Assembly (NCBI GenBank): GCA_964624765.1
Contig: CAZUZO010000121.1
Coordinates: 1-10,906 of the forward strand
Direction: 5' to 3'
Origin: JAGTVB01 sp964624765
GTDB taxonomy: Bacteria; Pseudomonadota; Gammaproteobacteria; HK1
DNA length: 10,906 bases
Below the pieces are notes generated by a model. It did not search any database and was not told the DNA's origin. It was given only the letters and a program-made list of their open reading frames with translations. Positions 1-6,208 of the stretch are shown in pieces (the stretch's first letter is position 1; the number at the start of each line of letters is the position of its first letter). The translations under genes and the position numbers were made by a program.

Positions 1-2
1 TG

Positions 3-98
3 CTATGGACGAAGAATTTCTCTTATGATGCCAAGATTGAATGGTTGTGCAAGAGCATGGGTGGTCGCCATTCACGCTGTCCGCGAAAGGAGATGTGA
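3..98 (+). CDS. C-terminal tail of an unidentified protein (partial, runs off the left edge)
   Basis: A plus-strand frame is open from the left edge to a TGA at 96-98. It would encode about 31 C-terminal residues ending in a Cys-, Arg- and Lys-rich tail (IEWLCKSMGGRHSRCPRKEM). The TGA overlaps by one base (TGATG) the ATG I chose for the aldo/keto reductase, an arrangement typical of translationally coupled operon genes. I do not recognise the family. A competing plus-strand frame is also open from base 1 to a TGA at 109-111, so the frame choice rests mainly on the stop/start overlap and could be wrong. Confidence 0.4.
   Translation, partial: LWTKNFSYDAKIEWLCKSMGGRHSRCPRKEM
84..92 (+). promoter_or_regulatory. 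Ribosome binding site that decides the reductase start
   Basis: GAAAGGAGA lies about six bases upstream of ATG 98. No comparable purine-rich site precedes the alternative ATG at 41. Confidence 0.65.
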
Positions 99-925
99 TG
101 TTAGGTGATCTCGGGCACGGTGCCGGTCTCAGCAATGGTGTCAAGATGCCCTGGATCGGCTTGGGGGTGTTTCGCATTGCGGACGGCCCGCAAGTCGAGC
201 AAGTGGTCCAGTGGGCCCTTGAGACGGGCTACCGCAGTGTCGATACCGCCGCTGTGTATGGTAATGAAGGCGGTCTCGGTCGAGCGATTCGCGCCAGCGG
301 TGTGCCCCGCGAAGAGATCTTCGTGACCACCAAGGTGTGGAATGCCGATCAAGGTTATGAGCAGACCCTGCACGCATTTGACAAGAGCCTTAAGCGTCTT
401 GGCATGGATTACATTGATCTTTATCTCATACACTGGCCCCTTCGGGACAGTACCCGGGACACGTGGCGGGCGCTTGAGAAGCTCTACCGCGACGGTCGTG
501 TTCGTGCCATCGGGGTGAGCAATTTCATGGTTCATCATCTGCGTGCCCTCATGGAAGACACGGAAATCGTGCCGATGGTGAACCAAGTGGAGTTCCATCC
601 CTACTTATGCCAGCCTAGCCTGTTGGAGTTCTGTGGCCGACACGCGATTCAGGTTCAGGGCTGGGGTATTTTGATGCAGGGCAAAATGCTCGCAGTGCCG
701 GAAGTGATCGCGTTAGCCGAGAACTACCGTAAGAGCCCGGCACAATTGCTGCTTCGCTGGACGGTGCAGCACGGGGTAGTCGGGATCGCCAAATCGAGTC
801 ATCAGGCACGCATCGAGGCTAATGCCCGTATCTTCGATTTCGAGATCGCCAGTGCCGACATGGATCGGCTAGATGCCTTAGACCGCGATCTTCGTATCGG
901 GCCCGATCCCGATAGCTTCGCGTGA
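98..925 (+). CDS. Aldo/keto reductase (NADPH-dependent, 2,5-diketo-gluconate reductase-like)
   Basis: This is a cytosolic (beta/alpha)8-barrel oxidoreductase of 275 residues, the usual size for the prokaryotic AKR5-type group, expected to reduce aldehydes or ketones with NADPH. The full catalytic tetrad is visible counting from the ATG at 98: Asp49 (in SVDTAAVYGNE), Tyr54, Lys79 (in VTTKVWN) and His112 (in YLIHWP). NQVEFHPYL and a cofactor-end motif IAKSSHQARIEAN follow in the expected order. The usual AWSPLG-type segment is replaced by GWGILMQGKM, so cofactor or substrate contacts there may differ. I chose ATG 98 over an in-frame ATG at 41 because it has a good ribosome binding site (GAAAGGAGA, about 84-92) and overlaps the preceding stop as TGATG; the first 19 residues of the longer version do not look like family sequence. 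The substrate cannot be deduced. Confidence 0.9.
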   Translation: MLGDLGHGAGLSNGVKMPWIGLGVFRIADGPQVEQVVQWALETGYRSVDTAAVYGNEGGLGRAIRASGVPREEIFVTTKVWNADQGYEQTLHAFDKSLKRLGMDYIDLYLIHWPLRDSTRDTWRALEKLYRDGRVRAIGVSNFMVHHLRALMEDTEIVPMVNQVEFHPYLCQPSLLEFCGRHAIQVQGWGILMQGKMLAVPEVIALAENYRKSPAQLLLRWTVQHGVVGIAKSSHQARIEANARIFDFEIASADMDRLDALDRDLRIGPDPDSFA

Positions 926-1067
926 GAGGTTGTGAAAAAAACCGTCGCGAGCGGGCCGAGAGCCAGGCGGACGGCGCCAAGCCGAGAGACATATCAGATA
1001 GATAGGCGAGGAGCGAGCACCACCCAACGCCGCTATCGGGTTGCGTAGCAGGTTTTTTCACAACCTC
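926..1067. mobile_element. 142-bp MITE-like element with terminal inverted repeats
   Basis: The left end GAGGTTGTGAAAAAAACC (926-943) is the inverse of the right end GGTTTTTTCACAACCTC (1051-1067), differing only by one extra A. The ends are flanked by TGA on both sides (923-925 and 1068-1070), possibly a 3-bp target duplication. The left TGA is the stop codon of the reductase gene. The inside has no plausible coding capacity, although a minus-strand frame stays open across it by chance. Size, terminal repeats and lack of coding fit a non-autonomous miniature inverted-repeat element. RNA read through it could also fold into a long A/U-rich stem. The family is not one I can name. Confidence 0.6.
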
Positions 1068-1113
1068 TGAGCCTGGGCGGGGAGAGCGAACCTAGCTCAG
1101 AGCTGACCGACAA

Positions 1114-1143
1114 TTGGCTAGCTGACGGCTGCGTTGATACAAT
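1114..1143 (+). promoter_or_regulatory. Candidate sigma-70 promoter for ffh
   Basis: TTGGCT (1114-1119, four of six to consensus) and TACAAT (1138-1143, five of six) are separated by 18 bp. Transcription would start near 1150, giving a leader of about 70 nt before the ffh ATG. This is by inspection only. Confidence 0.45.
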
Positions 1144-1154
1144 CCGAGTCATCT

Positions 1155-1189
1155 CAAGGCCCGACTGGGCGCCCACTCGGGCGCTCTTG
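1155..1189 (+). promoter_or_regulatory. Stem-loop in the ffh 5' leader
   Basis: The near-perfect dyad CCGACTGGGCGCCCACTCGG (1161-1180) has a single C-C mismatch. It is extended by a GC/GC pair (1159-1160 with 1181-1182) and, past a small bulge, by CAAG (1155-1158) with CTTG (1186-1189). It lies between the predicted start of transcription and the ffh start codon. No T-run follows, so it is not an ordinary terminator. It could be a translational control or RNA stability element. Confidence 0.4.
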
Positions 1190-1219
1190 GAGCCCGTAGT
1201 ATTCGAATCGAGCTAAGGC

Positions 1220-2587
1220 ATGTTTGACAATCTCACCGAACGTTTAACTCAGAGCTTAAACCGACTTCGCGGTAAGGGTCGGCTGACCGAAGACAATATT
1301 AAGGACACGCTGCGCGATGTTCGCATGGCCCTATTGGAAGCCGACGTCGCGTTGCCGGTGGCGCGGCAATTCATCGAGAATATACGGGAGCGCGCCGTCG
1401 GCCAATCGGTCATGAAGAGCCTCACGCCGGGTCAGGAGCTCATCCGCATCGTCCGCGATCAGCTCATCCTGCTATTGGGTGAGGCCAACGAGGGGCTGGA
1501 TCTGAACGTGCCGCCGCCGGCGGTGCTACTGGTCGCCGGGCTGCAAGGATCAGGTAAGACCACAACTGTCGCCAAACTAGCCCGGTGGCTCAAAGAACGA
1601 GCTAAGAAGTCGGTACTGGTAGCGAGCTGTGATATCTATCGGCCAGCGGCCATTGCCCAGCTCGAGATGCTGGCCAAGGACGTGGAGGTGCGCTTCTTGC
1701 CTAGCGATGTCTCGCAGGAACCGGTTGCCATCGCTAGGGCGGCCGTTGAGCAGGCGCGCAGGCAGTTTTTGGATGTCGTCATTCTGGATACCGCGGGGCG
1801 GCTACACATCGATGAGGCGATGATGGATGAAGTGCGCCGCGTTCATGATGCCATCAAGCCGGTGGAAACGCTGTTTGTGGTCGATAGCATGACTGGCCAA
1901 GACGCCGCCAACGTTTCCCGCGCCTTCGATCAAGCGCTGCCACTGACGGGTGTCGTGTTGACCAAGGCGGATGGAGATGCGCGCGGCGGAGCGGCGCTTT
2001 CCATCCGCAGCATTACCGGTAAGCCCATCAAGTTCATCGGCGTCGGTGAGAAAACCACGGCCTTGGAGCCTTTTTACCCAGATCGGATCGCTTCGCGCAT
2101 TCTGGGGATGGGAGATGTGCTGAGCCTCATCGAAGAGGCAGAACAAAAGATCGACCGTGATCAGGCGCAACGGCTTGCCTCTAAGCTCAAAAAAGGTAAG
2201 GGCTTCGATTTGGAGGATTTTCGTGAACAGCTGAAGCAGATGAAGCAGCTCGGTGGCGTGGCAGCCCTATTGGATAAGCTACCGGGTGTGCAGGGGATTC
2301 CGCGAGAGATGGTCGATCGAGTCAATGATCGGGAGTTGCTACGCCTCGAGGCCATTATTAACTCGATGACACCCCAGGAGCGCCGATTCCCTGCCGTTGT
2401 CAATGGATCGCGCAAGCGGCGTATCGCCCACGGGTCCGGGACGACGGTGCAGGACGTGAATCGACTGCTCAAGCAGTTTGGTCAAATGCAAAAGATGATG
2501 AAACGGCTAAACAAGAGAGGCGGGCTCTCTGGGCTCATGCAGGGGATCACCGGGAGGGGGGGAGTACCACCCCGGATGCCGATCTAG
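1220..2587 (+). CDS. ffh: Signal recognition particle protein Ffh (SRP54)
   Basis: Ffh is the SRP GTPase. It binds 4.5S RNA and the signal sequences of nascent membrane and secreted proteins and docks with FtsY at the inner membrane. The protein has 455 residues, close to the 453 of E. coli. The helical N domain spans about residues 1-95. The G domain shows the P-loop GLQGSGKT (107-114), the SRP-type insertion-box motif SCDIYRPAAIAQL (136-148), DTAGR (190-194) and TKAD (248-251). The C-terminal M domain carries the RNA-binding helix-turn-helix with NGSRKRRIAHGSG and a Met-rich tail (QMQKMMKRL). ATG 1220 follows a short TAAGG site. The gene stands upstream of rpsP, the standard gammaproteobacterial order, but is separated from it by 85 bp. 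All expected motifs are intact. Confidence 0.98.
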   Translation: MFDNLTERLTQSLNRLRGKGRLTEDNIKDTLRDVRMALLEADVALPVARQFIENIRERAVGQSVMKSLTPGQELIRIVRDQLILLLGEANEGLDLNVPPPAVLLVAGLQGSGKTTTVAKLARWLKERAKKSVLVASCDIYRPAAIAQLEMLAKDVEVRFLPSDVSQEPVAIARAAVEQARRQFLDVVILDTAGRLHIDEAMMDEVRRVHDAIKPVETLFVVDSMTGQDAANVSRAFDQALPLTGVVLTKADGDARGGAALSIRSITGKPIKFIGVGEKTTALEPFYPDRIASRILGMGDVLSLIEEAEQKIDRDQAQRLASKLKKGKGFDLEDFREQLKQMKQLGGVAALLDKLPGVQGIPREMVDRVNDRELLRLEAIINSMTPQERRFPAVVNGSRKRRIAHGSGTTVQDVNRLLKQFGQMQKMMKRLNKRGGLSGLMQGITGRGGVPPRMPI

Positions 2588-2612
2588 GAGAAAGGGTGCT
2601 TTGGCCCATTCA

Positions 2613-2640
2613 TTGACGGATGAGGCCAGGCCGGTATGTC
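2613..2640 (+). promoter_or_regulatory. Weak candidate promoter upstream of rpsP
   Basis: TTGACG (2613-2618) matches the -35 consensus at five of six positions. A poor -10 (TATGTC, 2635-2640) follows after 16 bp. The 85-bp ffh-rpsP gap leaves room for a promoter, and the E. coli rpsP operon does have its own, but the -10 here is unconvincing. Confidence 0.22.
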
Positions 2641-2672
2641 AATTGACCGAAGAGGTGGCGTGAGAGGTAGCG

Positions 2673-2945
2673 ATGGTTAGAATTCGACTGGCACGGGCGG
2701 GGGCTAAGAAGCGCCCTTTTTACCATGTGGTGGTGGCTGATGTGCGCAGCAGCCGGGATGGGCGATTTATCGAACGCGTGGGATTCTACGATCCCCTCGC
2801 TGCTGCCGATAGGGAATCCCTGCGCATCGACATGGCACGGGTTAAGTACTGGCTGTCTACGGGTGCTCAGCCCTCTGAGCGGGTCGTTAACCTGGTCAAG
2901 CGCCAGCGCGCGAAAGCAGAGGGCTTGGCTGTCATGCCGGATTGA
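2673..2945 (+). CDS. rpsP: 30S ribosomal protein S16
   Basis: S16 is a small 30S subunit protein that binds 16S rRNA early in assembly. The 90-residue sequence starts with the family signature MVRIRLARAGAKKRPFYHVV and continues with the conserved RDGRFIERVGFYDP block and a C-terminal LSTGAQPSERV segment, so it is complete. The start is preceded by AGAGGT (2663-2668). It is the first gene of the rpsP-rimM-trmD-rplS operon, and rimM follows within a few tens of bases. Confidence 0.98.
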   Translation: MVRIRLARAGAKKRPFYHVVVADVRSSRDGRFIERVGFYDPLAAADRESLRIDMARVKYWLSTGAQPSERVVNLVKRQRAKAEGLAVMPD

Positions 2946-2978
2946 GGCTTGCTTGAGAAAGCGGATGAGCCTTGCCGG

Positions 2979-3512
2979 ATGGCGTTCGTCCCGCAACAGA
3001 GCATGAACCGGCCAGCACAGCGTATCGTGATGGGCCGTGTGGGCAGTACCCATGGGGTTCACGGTTGGGTGAGGGTGTGGTCTTACACCGACCCTGAAAG
3101 GAACCTATTGGACTATTCACCCTGGCAGCTGAAGCGCGCAGGGGAGTGCAGTTTGGTCCAGGTGGTGCACAGTCGGATGCATGGTAGGCGGATGGTGGTC
3201 AAGCTCGCCGGCTACGATGATCGGGATGCCGCCGAATCATTGCTGGGGGCCGAGATCCTGGTGGAACGCCAGAAGCTGCCGGCGCTCGCTACCATGGAGT
3301 ACTATTGGGCCGATTTGCTTGGGGCACGGGTAGTGAATGGTTCGGGCGTCGAGCTCGGCCGGGTCGTTGGATTGTTGTCAACGGGGGCCAATGATGTGTT
3401 GCGTATCCAAGGCGATCGAGACAGGCTGATTCCGTTTTTGTTAAACGACGTGATCAGGGAGGTGGACCTCGAGCAGCACACTATCCGCGTAGACTGGGAG
3501 CCGGATTTTTAG
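2979..3512 (+). CDS. rimM: Ribosome maturation factor RimM
   Basis: RimM binds ribosomal protein S19 and helps mature the 3' head domain of the 30S subunit. The N-terminal RimM domain begins with RIVMGRVGSTHGVHGWVRVWS, and the C-terminal PRC-barrel-type half contains YYWADLLGARV and the conserved NDVLRI and LIPFL motifs. From ATG 2979 the protein has 177 residues, near the usual 170-185. I preferred this start because GGATGAG lies about nine bases upstream; ATG 3003 (169 residues) is an equally reasonable choice on homology. A TTG at 2949 would give 187 residues and looks less likely. trmD begins three bases after the stop. Confidence 0.94.
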   Translation: MAFVPQQSMNRPAQRIVMGRVGSTHGVHGWVRVWSYTDPERNLLDYSPWQLKRAGECSLVQVVHSRMHGRRMVVKLAGYDDRDAAESLLGAEILVERQKLPALATMEYYWADLLGARVVNGSGVELGRVVGLLSTGANDVLRIQGDRDRLIPFLLNDVIREVDLEQHTIRVDWEPDF

Positions 3513-3515
3513 CCG

Positions 3516-4307
3516 ATGCATGTCGGGATCATCTCGCTTTTCCCTCAGATGTTCGACGTGTTGTCGGACTACGGGGTGACCGGGCGGGCGGTCCGGCGCG
3601 GGCTGGTGCACTTGCAGCGCTGGAATCCTCGCGATTTTGCTGCCGATCGTCACCGCCTGGTGGACGATAGGCCCTTTGGTGGCGGTCCCGGAATGGTGAT
3701 GGCGGTTGAGCCGCTGCGGTCGGCCATACGAGCCGCCAAAGTCAGTCTAGGCGCTGGGACTCCGGTGATCTATCTGACGCCACAGGGGCATACTCTCGAT
3801 CATCGTGCAGTGGAGAGGTTTGTCTCCAAGGGGCGGTTGATCCTGGTCTGCGCGCGCTATGAGGGTGTCGATGAACGGCTGGTGCTGGCCGAGATCGATG
3901 AGGAATGCTCAATCGGTGACTACGTGCTCACCGGTGGGGAGCTGCCCGCCATGGTTGTCATCGATGCCGTTGCCCGGCAGCTGCCGGGGGCTCTTGGGCA
4001 CCAGGATTCGGCCCTGGAGGAGTCGTTTGCGAACGGGCTTTTAGATCATCCTCACTATACGCGCCCGGCGGAGGTCGACGGTCTACGAGTGCCGAGCGTG
4101 CTGCTGAGCGGCAACCATGACGCTATCCGGCGTTGGCGACTGAAACAAGCCCTCGGTCGCACCTGGTTGCGGCGCCCAGACCTGCTGCATCTGGTGGAGC
4201 TCAGCGCTGAGCAACGGGCACTGTTGGCGGAGTTTGCCCGTGAACATGCGCAGGCAATGGCTGCCCACGGTGAAGGAATGGAGCAAGGTCCGATTGACGG
4301 ACCCTGA
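3516..4307 (+). CDS. trmD: tRNA (guanine-N1-)-methyltransferase TrmD, with Glu at catalytic position 169
   Basis: TrmD is the SPOUT-class enzyme that uses S-adenosylmethionine to make m1G37 in tRNAs with a G36G37 sequence, preventing +1 frameshifting. The 263-residue protein aligns without gaps to E. coli TrmD (255) over the catalytic domain. DRPFGGGPGM (51-60), the trefoil-knot cofactor site with YLTPQG (86-91), CARYEGVDER (112-121) and SIGDYVLTGGELPAM (132-146) are present. The C-terminal tRNA-binding domain has LLSGNHDAIRRWRLKQ. Catalytic Arg154 is conserved, but position 169, the general-base Asp in E. coli numbering, is Glu here (ALEESF where E. coli has ATEDSF). Only three bases separate it from rimM and there is little Shine-Dalgarno sequence, which suggests translational coupling. 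Confidence 0.97.
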   Translation: MHVGIISLFPQMFDVLSDYGVTGRAVRRGLVHLQRWNPRDFAADRHRLVDDRPFGGGPGMVMAVEPLRSAIRAAKVSLGAGTPVIYLTPQGHTLDHRAVERFVSKGRLILVCARYEGVDERLVLAEIDEECSIGDYVLTGGELPAMVVIDAVARQLPGALGHQDSALEESFANGLLDHPHYTRPAEVDGLRVPSVLLSGNHDAIRRWRLKQALGRTWLRRPDLLHLVELSAEQRALLAEFAREHAQAMAAHGEGMEQGPIDGP

Positions 4308-4328
4308 GATATCGAAGAAGGTAAGGCA

Positions 4329-4682
4329 ATGAGCAACATCATTGAGCAACTCGAAGCGGAGCAGATGACTCGGTCGTTTCCGCAGTTTGGGCCTGGTGAT
4401 ACGATCGTAGTGAAAGTGAAAGTGACAGAGGGCACTCGGGAGCGGCTGCAAGCCTTTCAAGGGGTCGTGATCGCAAAGCGTAACCGAGGCTTGAACTCCT
4501 CCTTTACCGTGCGCAAGCTTTCCTACGGCGAAGGAGTAGAACGGGTCTTTCAAACCTACAGCCCGGCCATCAGCGAGATCGAGGTCAAGCGACGGGGGCG
4601 AATTCGGCGGGCAAAGCTGTATTATTTGCGTGGCCGCACCGGCCATGCGGCGCGCATCAAGGAAAAGATCGTCAGCCGTTGA
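4329..4682 (+). CDS. rplS: 50S ribosomal protein L19
   Basis: L19 is a large-subunit protein at the interface with the 30S subunit. The 117-residue sequence is typical: an N-terminal helix (MSNIIEQLEAEQM), FGPGDTIVVKVKV, the signature RLQAFQGVVIAKRNRG, FTVRKLSYGEGVERVFQTYSP and the basic end RRAKLYYLRGRTGHAARIKEK. The ATG is preceded by GAAGAAGGTAAGG. It is 21 bp downstream of trmD, and its stop TGA overlaps the TTG start of the next gene. Confidence 0.98.
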   Translation: MSNIIEQLEAEQMTRSFPQFGPGDTIVVKVKVTEGTRERLQAFQGVVIAKRNRGLNSSFTVRKLSYGEGVERVFQTYSPAISEIEVKRRGRIRRAKLYYLRGRTGHAARIKEKIVSR

Positions 4683-5203
4683 CAGAGCCCGGCGGTACGC
4701 TGGGGGCGGCTCGAGAGCCGCAGGCTGTCATCCAAAGCCCGCTCGGCCGGCTCGGTATACGCATGGCGCCTCATGGCGTTGCCGGCATCGACATCTTGCC
4801 GTCAGGTGTTGCGGTCGGACACGGTCCGGCGGCCGGGCCTGTGGTGGAAGTGGTGGCTGCCCTAAAGCGCTACTTTCGCGATCCGCGTACTCCTTTCGAC
4901 GTACCCCTGTCGCTTTCGGGGACCGCCTTTCAACAGCAGGTCTGGGCCTTACTGCGGCTTATCCCGGTTGGGCGGACCATCACCTATGCCAGCTTGGCGC
5001 AGCAGCTCACGACAAGTGCGAGGGCAGTGGGACAGGCCTGCCGGGCCAATCCGATCCTGATCATCGTGCCCTGTCACCGTGTTGTGGCGACTCGAGGGCT
5101 CGGTGGCTATCTAGGAGGCTGCCAGGACTGGCTCGGCGCGAAACGCTGGCTTCTGCAACATGAAGCTTGCACCGTGGAACCTGGCGAGGACGGCTGTCGT
5201 TGA
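4679..5203 (+). CDS. ogt: Methylated-DNA--protein-cysteine S-methyltransferase (Ogt type)
   Basis: This is a suicidal DNA repair protein that moves the methyl group from O6-methylguanine or O4-methylthymine to its own cysteine. From the TTG at 4679 it has 174 residues. The N-terminal half starts with AVIQSPLGRLGI. The C-terminal domain has the helix GTAFQQQVWALLRLIPVGRTITYASLA in two blocks, the ARAVGQACRANP segment, the active-site motif PCHRV with Cys132, and GGYLGG. I chose TTG 4679 because the conserved N-terminal strand begins only 15 residues later and no ATG or GTG lies between; the first ATG (4763) would cut into the domain. The TTG overlaps the rplS stop (TTGA), and AAGGAAAAG lies about 11 bases upstream. 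Its place inside a ribosomal operon suggests coupled translation. Confidence 0.93.
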   Translation: MTEPGGTLGAAREPQAVIQSPLGRLGIRMAPHGVAGIDILPSGVAVGHGPAAGPVVEVVAALKRYFRDPRTPFDVPLSLSGTAFQQQVWALLRLIPVGRTITYASLAQQLTTSARAVGQACRANPILIIVPCHRVVATRGLGGYLGGCQDWLGAKRWLLQHEACTVEPGEDGCR

Positions 5204-6087
5204 CGGACCAAGAGTCGATCGAACAATTTCTTGATGCGATGTGGCTCGAGGAAGGTTTAAGCCTTCACACCTTAGCGGCCTATCGTTCCGACCTCGAAAA
5301 GTTCTCCGACACGCTGCGATGCCAGCACAAGACCCTGCTTGAGACCACCCGAGAGGATGTGCAGATCTTTATGACCGCCCTTGCCGATACACCGCCGAGC
5401 AGCATGGCCCGGCGATTGTCCAGCCTGCGCCGGTTTTTTCGCTACCAGGTGCGCCAAGGACAGATCGAACACAACCCGTGTGCCCTCATCGAGGGTCCGC
5501 GACTCGGTCGCAGCCTCCCCGATGTGCTCAGCGAGGCCGAAGTAGAACGTTTGCTGCAGGCACCTGTTATAGATGAGTCCAGGGGTTTGCGCGATCGAGC
5601 TATGATCGAGGTGCTCTATGCGACGGGCCTGCGAGTGTCGGAGCTTGTGGGGTTGACGATCCCGCAGTTCAATGGGCGTCAGGGCCTGCTACGGGTGGTG
5701 GGGAAAGGTAACCGTGAGCGGCTGGTTCCGCTCGGTGAGGAAGCCCTGTACTGGCTCGACCGGTATCTCCAGCAAGCGCGTCCTGTGCTCGTGGGCCGCC
5801 ACATGGATAGCGACGTTCTTTTCGTCACCGGGCGGGCCAAGCCGATGACGCGGCAGGCGTTTTGGTATCGAATCAAGGGATATGCGTTGAGCAGTGGGAT
5901 TGAACGCGGGTTATCGCCCCATTCGCTGCGACATGCCTTCGCGACCCATCTCTTGAATCACGGTGCCGATCTGCGGGTCGTTCAATTACTGCTTGGGCAC
6001 CAGAGCATCTCAACCACCCAGATCTATACCCATGTGGCGCGTTACCGCCTGCAAGCGCTCCATGCCGCCCATCACCCTAGGGGATAG
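5200..6087 (+). CDS. xerD: Site-specific tyrosine recombinase XerD
   Basis: XerD acts with XerC at the dif site, under FtsK control, to resolve chromosome dimers. From TTG 5200 the protein has 295 residues (E. coli 298). All catalytic residues are present and offset by exactly three from E. coli: Arg145 (GLRVSEL), Lys169 (VVGKGNRERL), His241 and Arg244 (SPHSLRHAFATH), His267 (LLGHQSISTTQ) and nucleophile Tyr276 (IYTHV). The C-terminal end RLQALHAAHHPRG is the XerD rather than XerC version. The N-terminal SAM-like core-binding domain covers about residues 3-95. TTG 5200 overlaps the ogt stop (TTGA) and has GGCGAGGA about ten bases upstream. A TTG at 5167 would add 11 unrelated residues. It is the last gene of the plus-strand run. 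Confidence 0.96.
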   Translation: MTDQESIEQFLDAMWLEEGLSLHTLAAYRSDLEKFSDTLRCQHKTLLETTREDVQIFMTALADTPPSSMARRLSSLRRFFRYQVRQGQIEHNPCALIEGPRLGRSLPDVLSEAEVERLLQAPVIDESRGLRDRAMIEVLYATGLRVSELVGLTIPQFNGRQGLLRVVGKGNRERLVPLGEEALYWLDRYLQQARPVLVGRHMDSDVLFVTGRAKPMTRQAFWYRIKGYALSSGIERGLSPHSLRHAFATHLLNHGADLRVVQLLLGHQSISTTQIYTHVARYRLQALHAAHHPRG

Positions 6088-6208
6088 GCCGGGCGGGTTC
6101 GCGACGGTTTTGTTACCACCTCTCAGGGCACGCTCTGCGGCGCATACCCGTAGCACTGACGAAACGCTGACACCAGGGCCTTCCTCGCAACCCGAAAAAT
6201 GCCTGTAC
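6088..6208. other. Convergent intergenic gap with a decayed inverted-repeat end
   Basis: This 121-bp gap lies between the xerD and waaA stop codons. Its left part (6099-6122) resembles the left end of the 926-1067 element in reverse orientation, sharing the 13-base run TCGCGACGGTTTT. A 7-bp inverted repeat, CCAGGGC (6173-6179) and GCCCTGG (6215-6221), reaches into the end of waaA with a loop of about 35 bases. It has no U-run, so I do not call it a terminator. No tandem repeat or small gene is evident. Confidence 0.4.

Noticed and set aside
819..1061. Minus-strand open frame of 80 codons across the inverted-repeat element
   Set aside because: It spans the end of the reductase gene and the non-coding element, has no ribosome binding site and no family character. 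Its opening residues come from the terminal repeat.
926..1067. Simple rho-independent terminator after the reductase gene
   Set aside because: The T-run is part of the 17-bp stem rather than following it, and about 105 bp separate the arms, unlike a canonical terminator.
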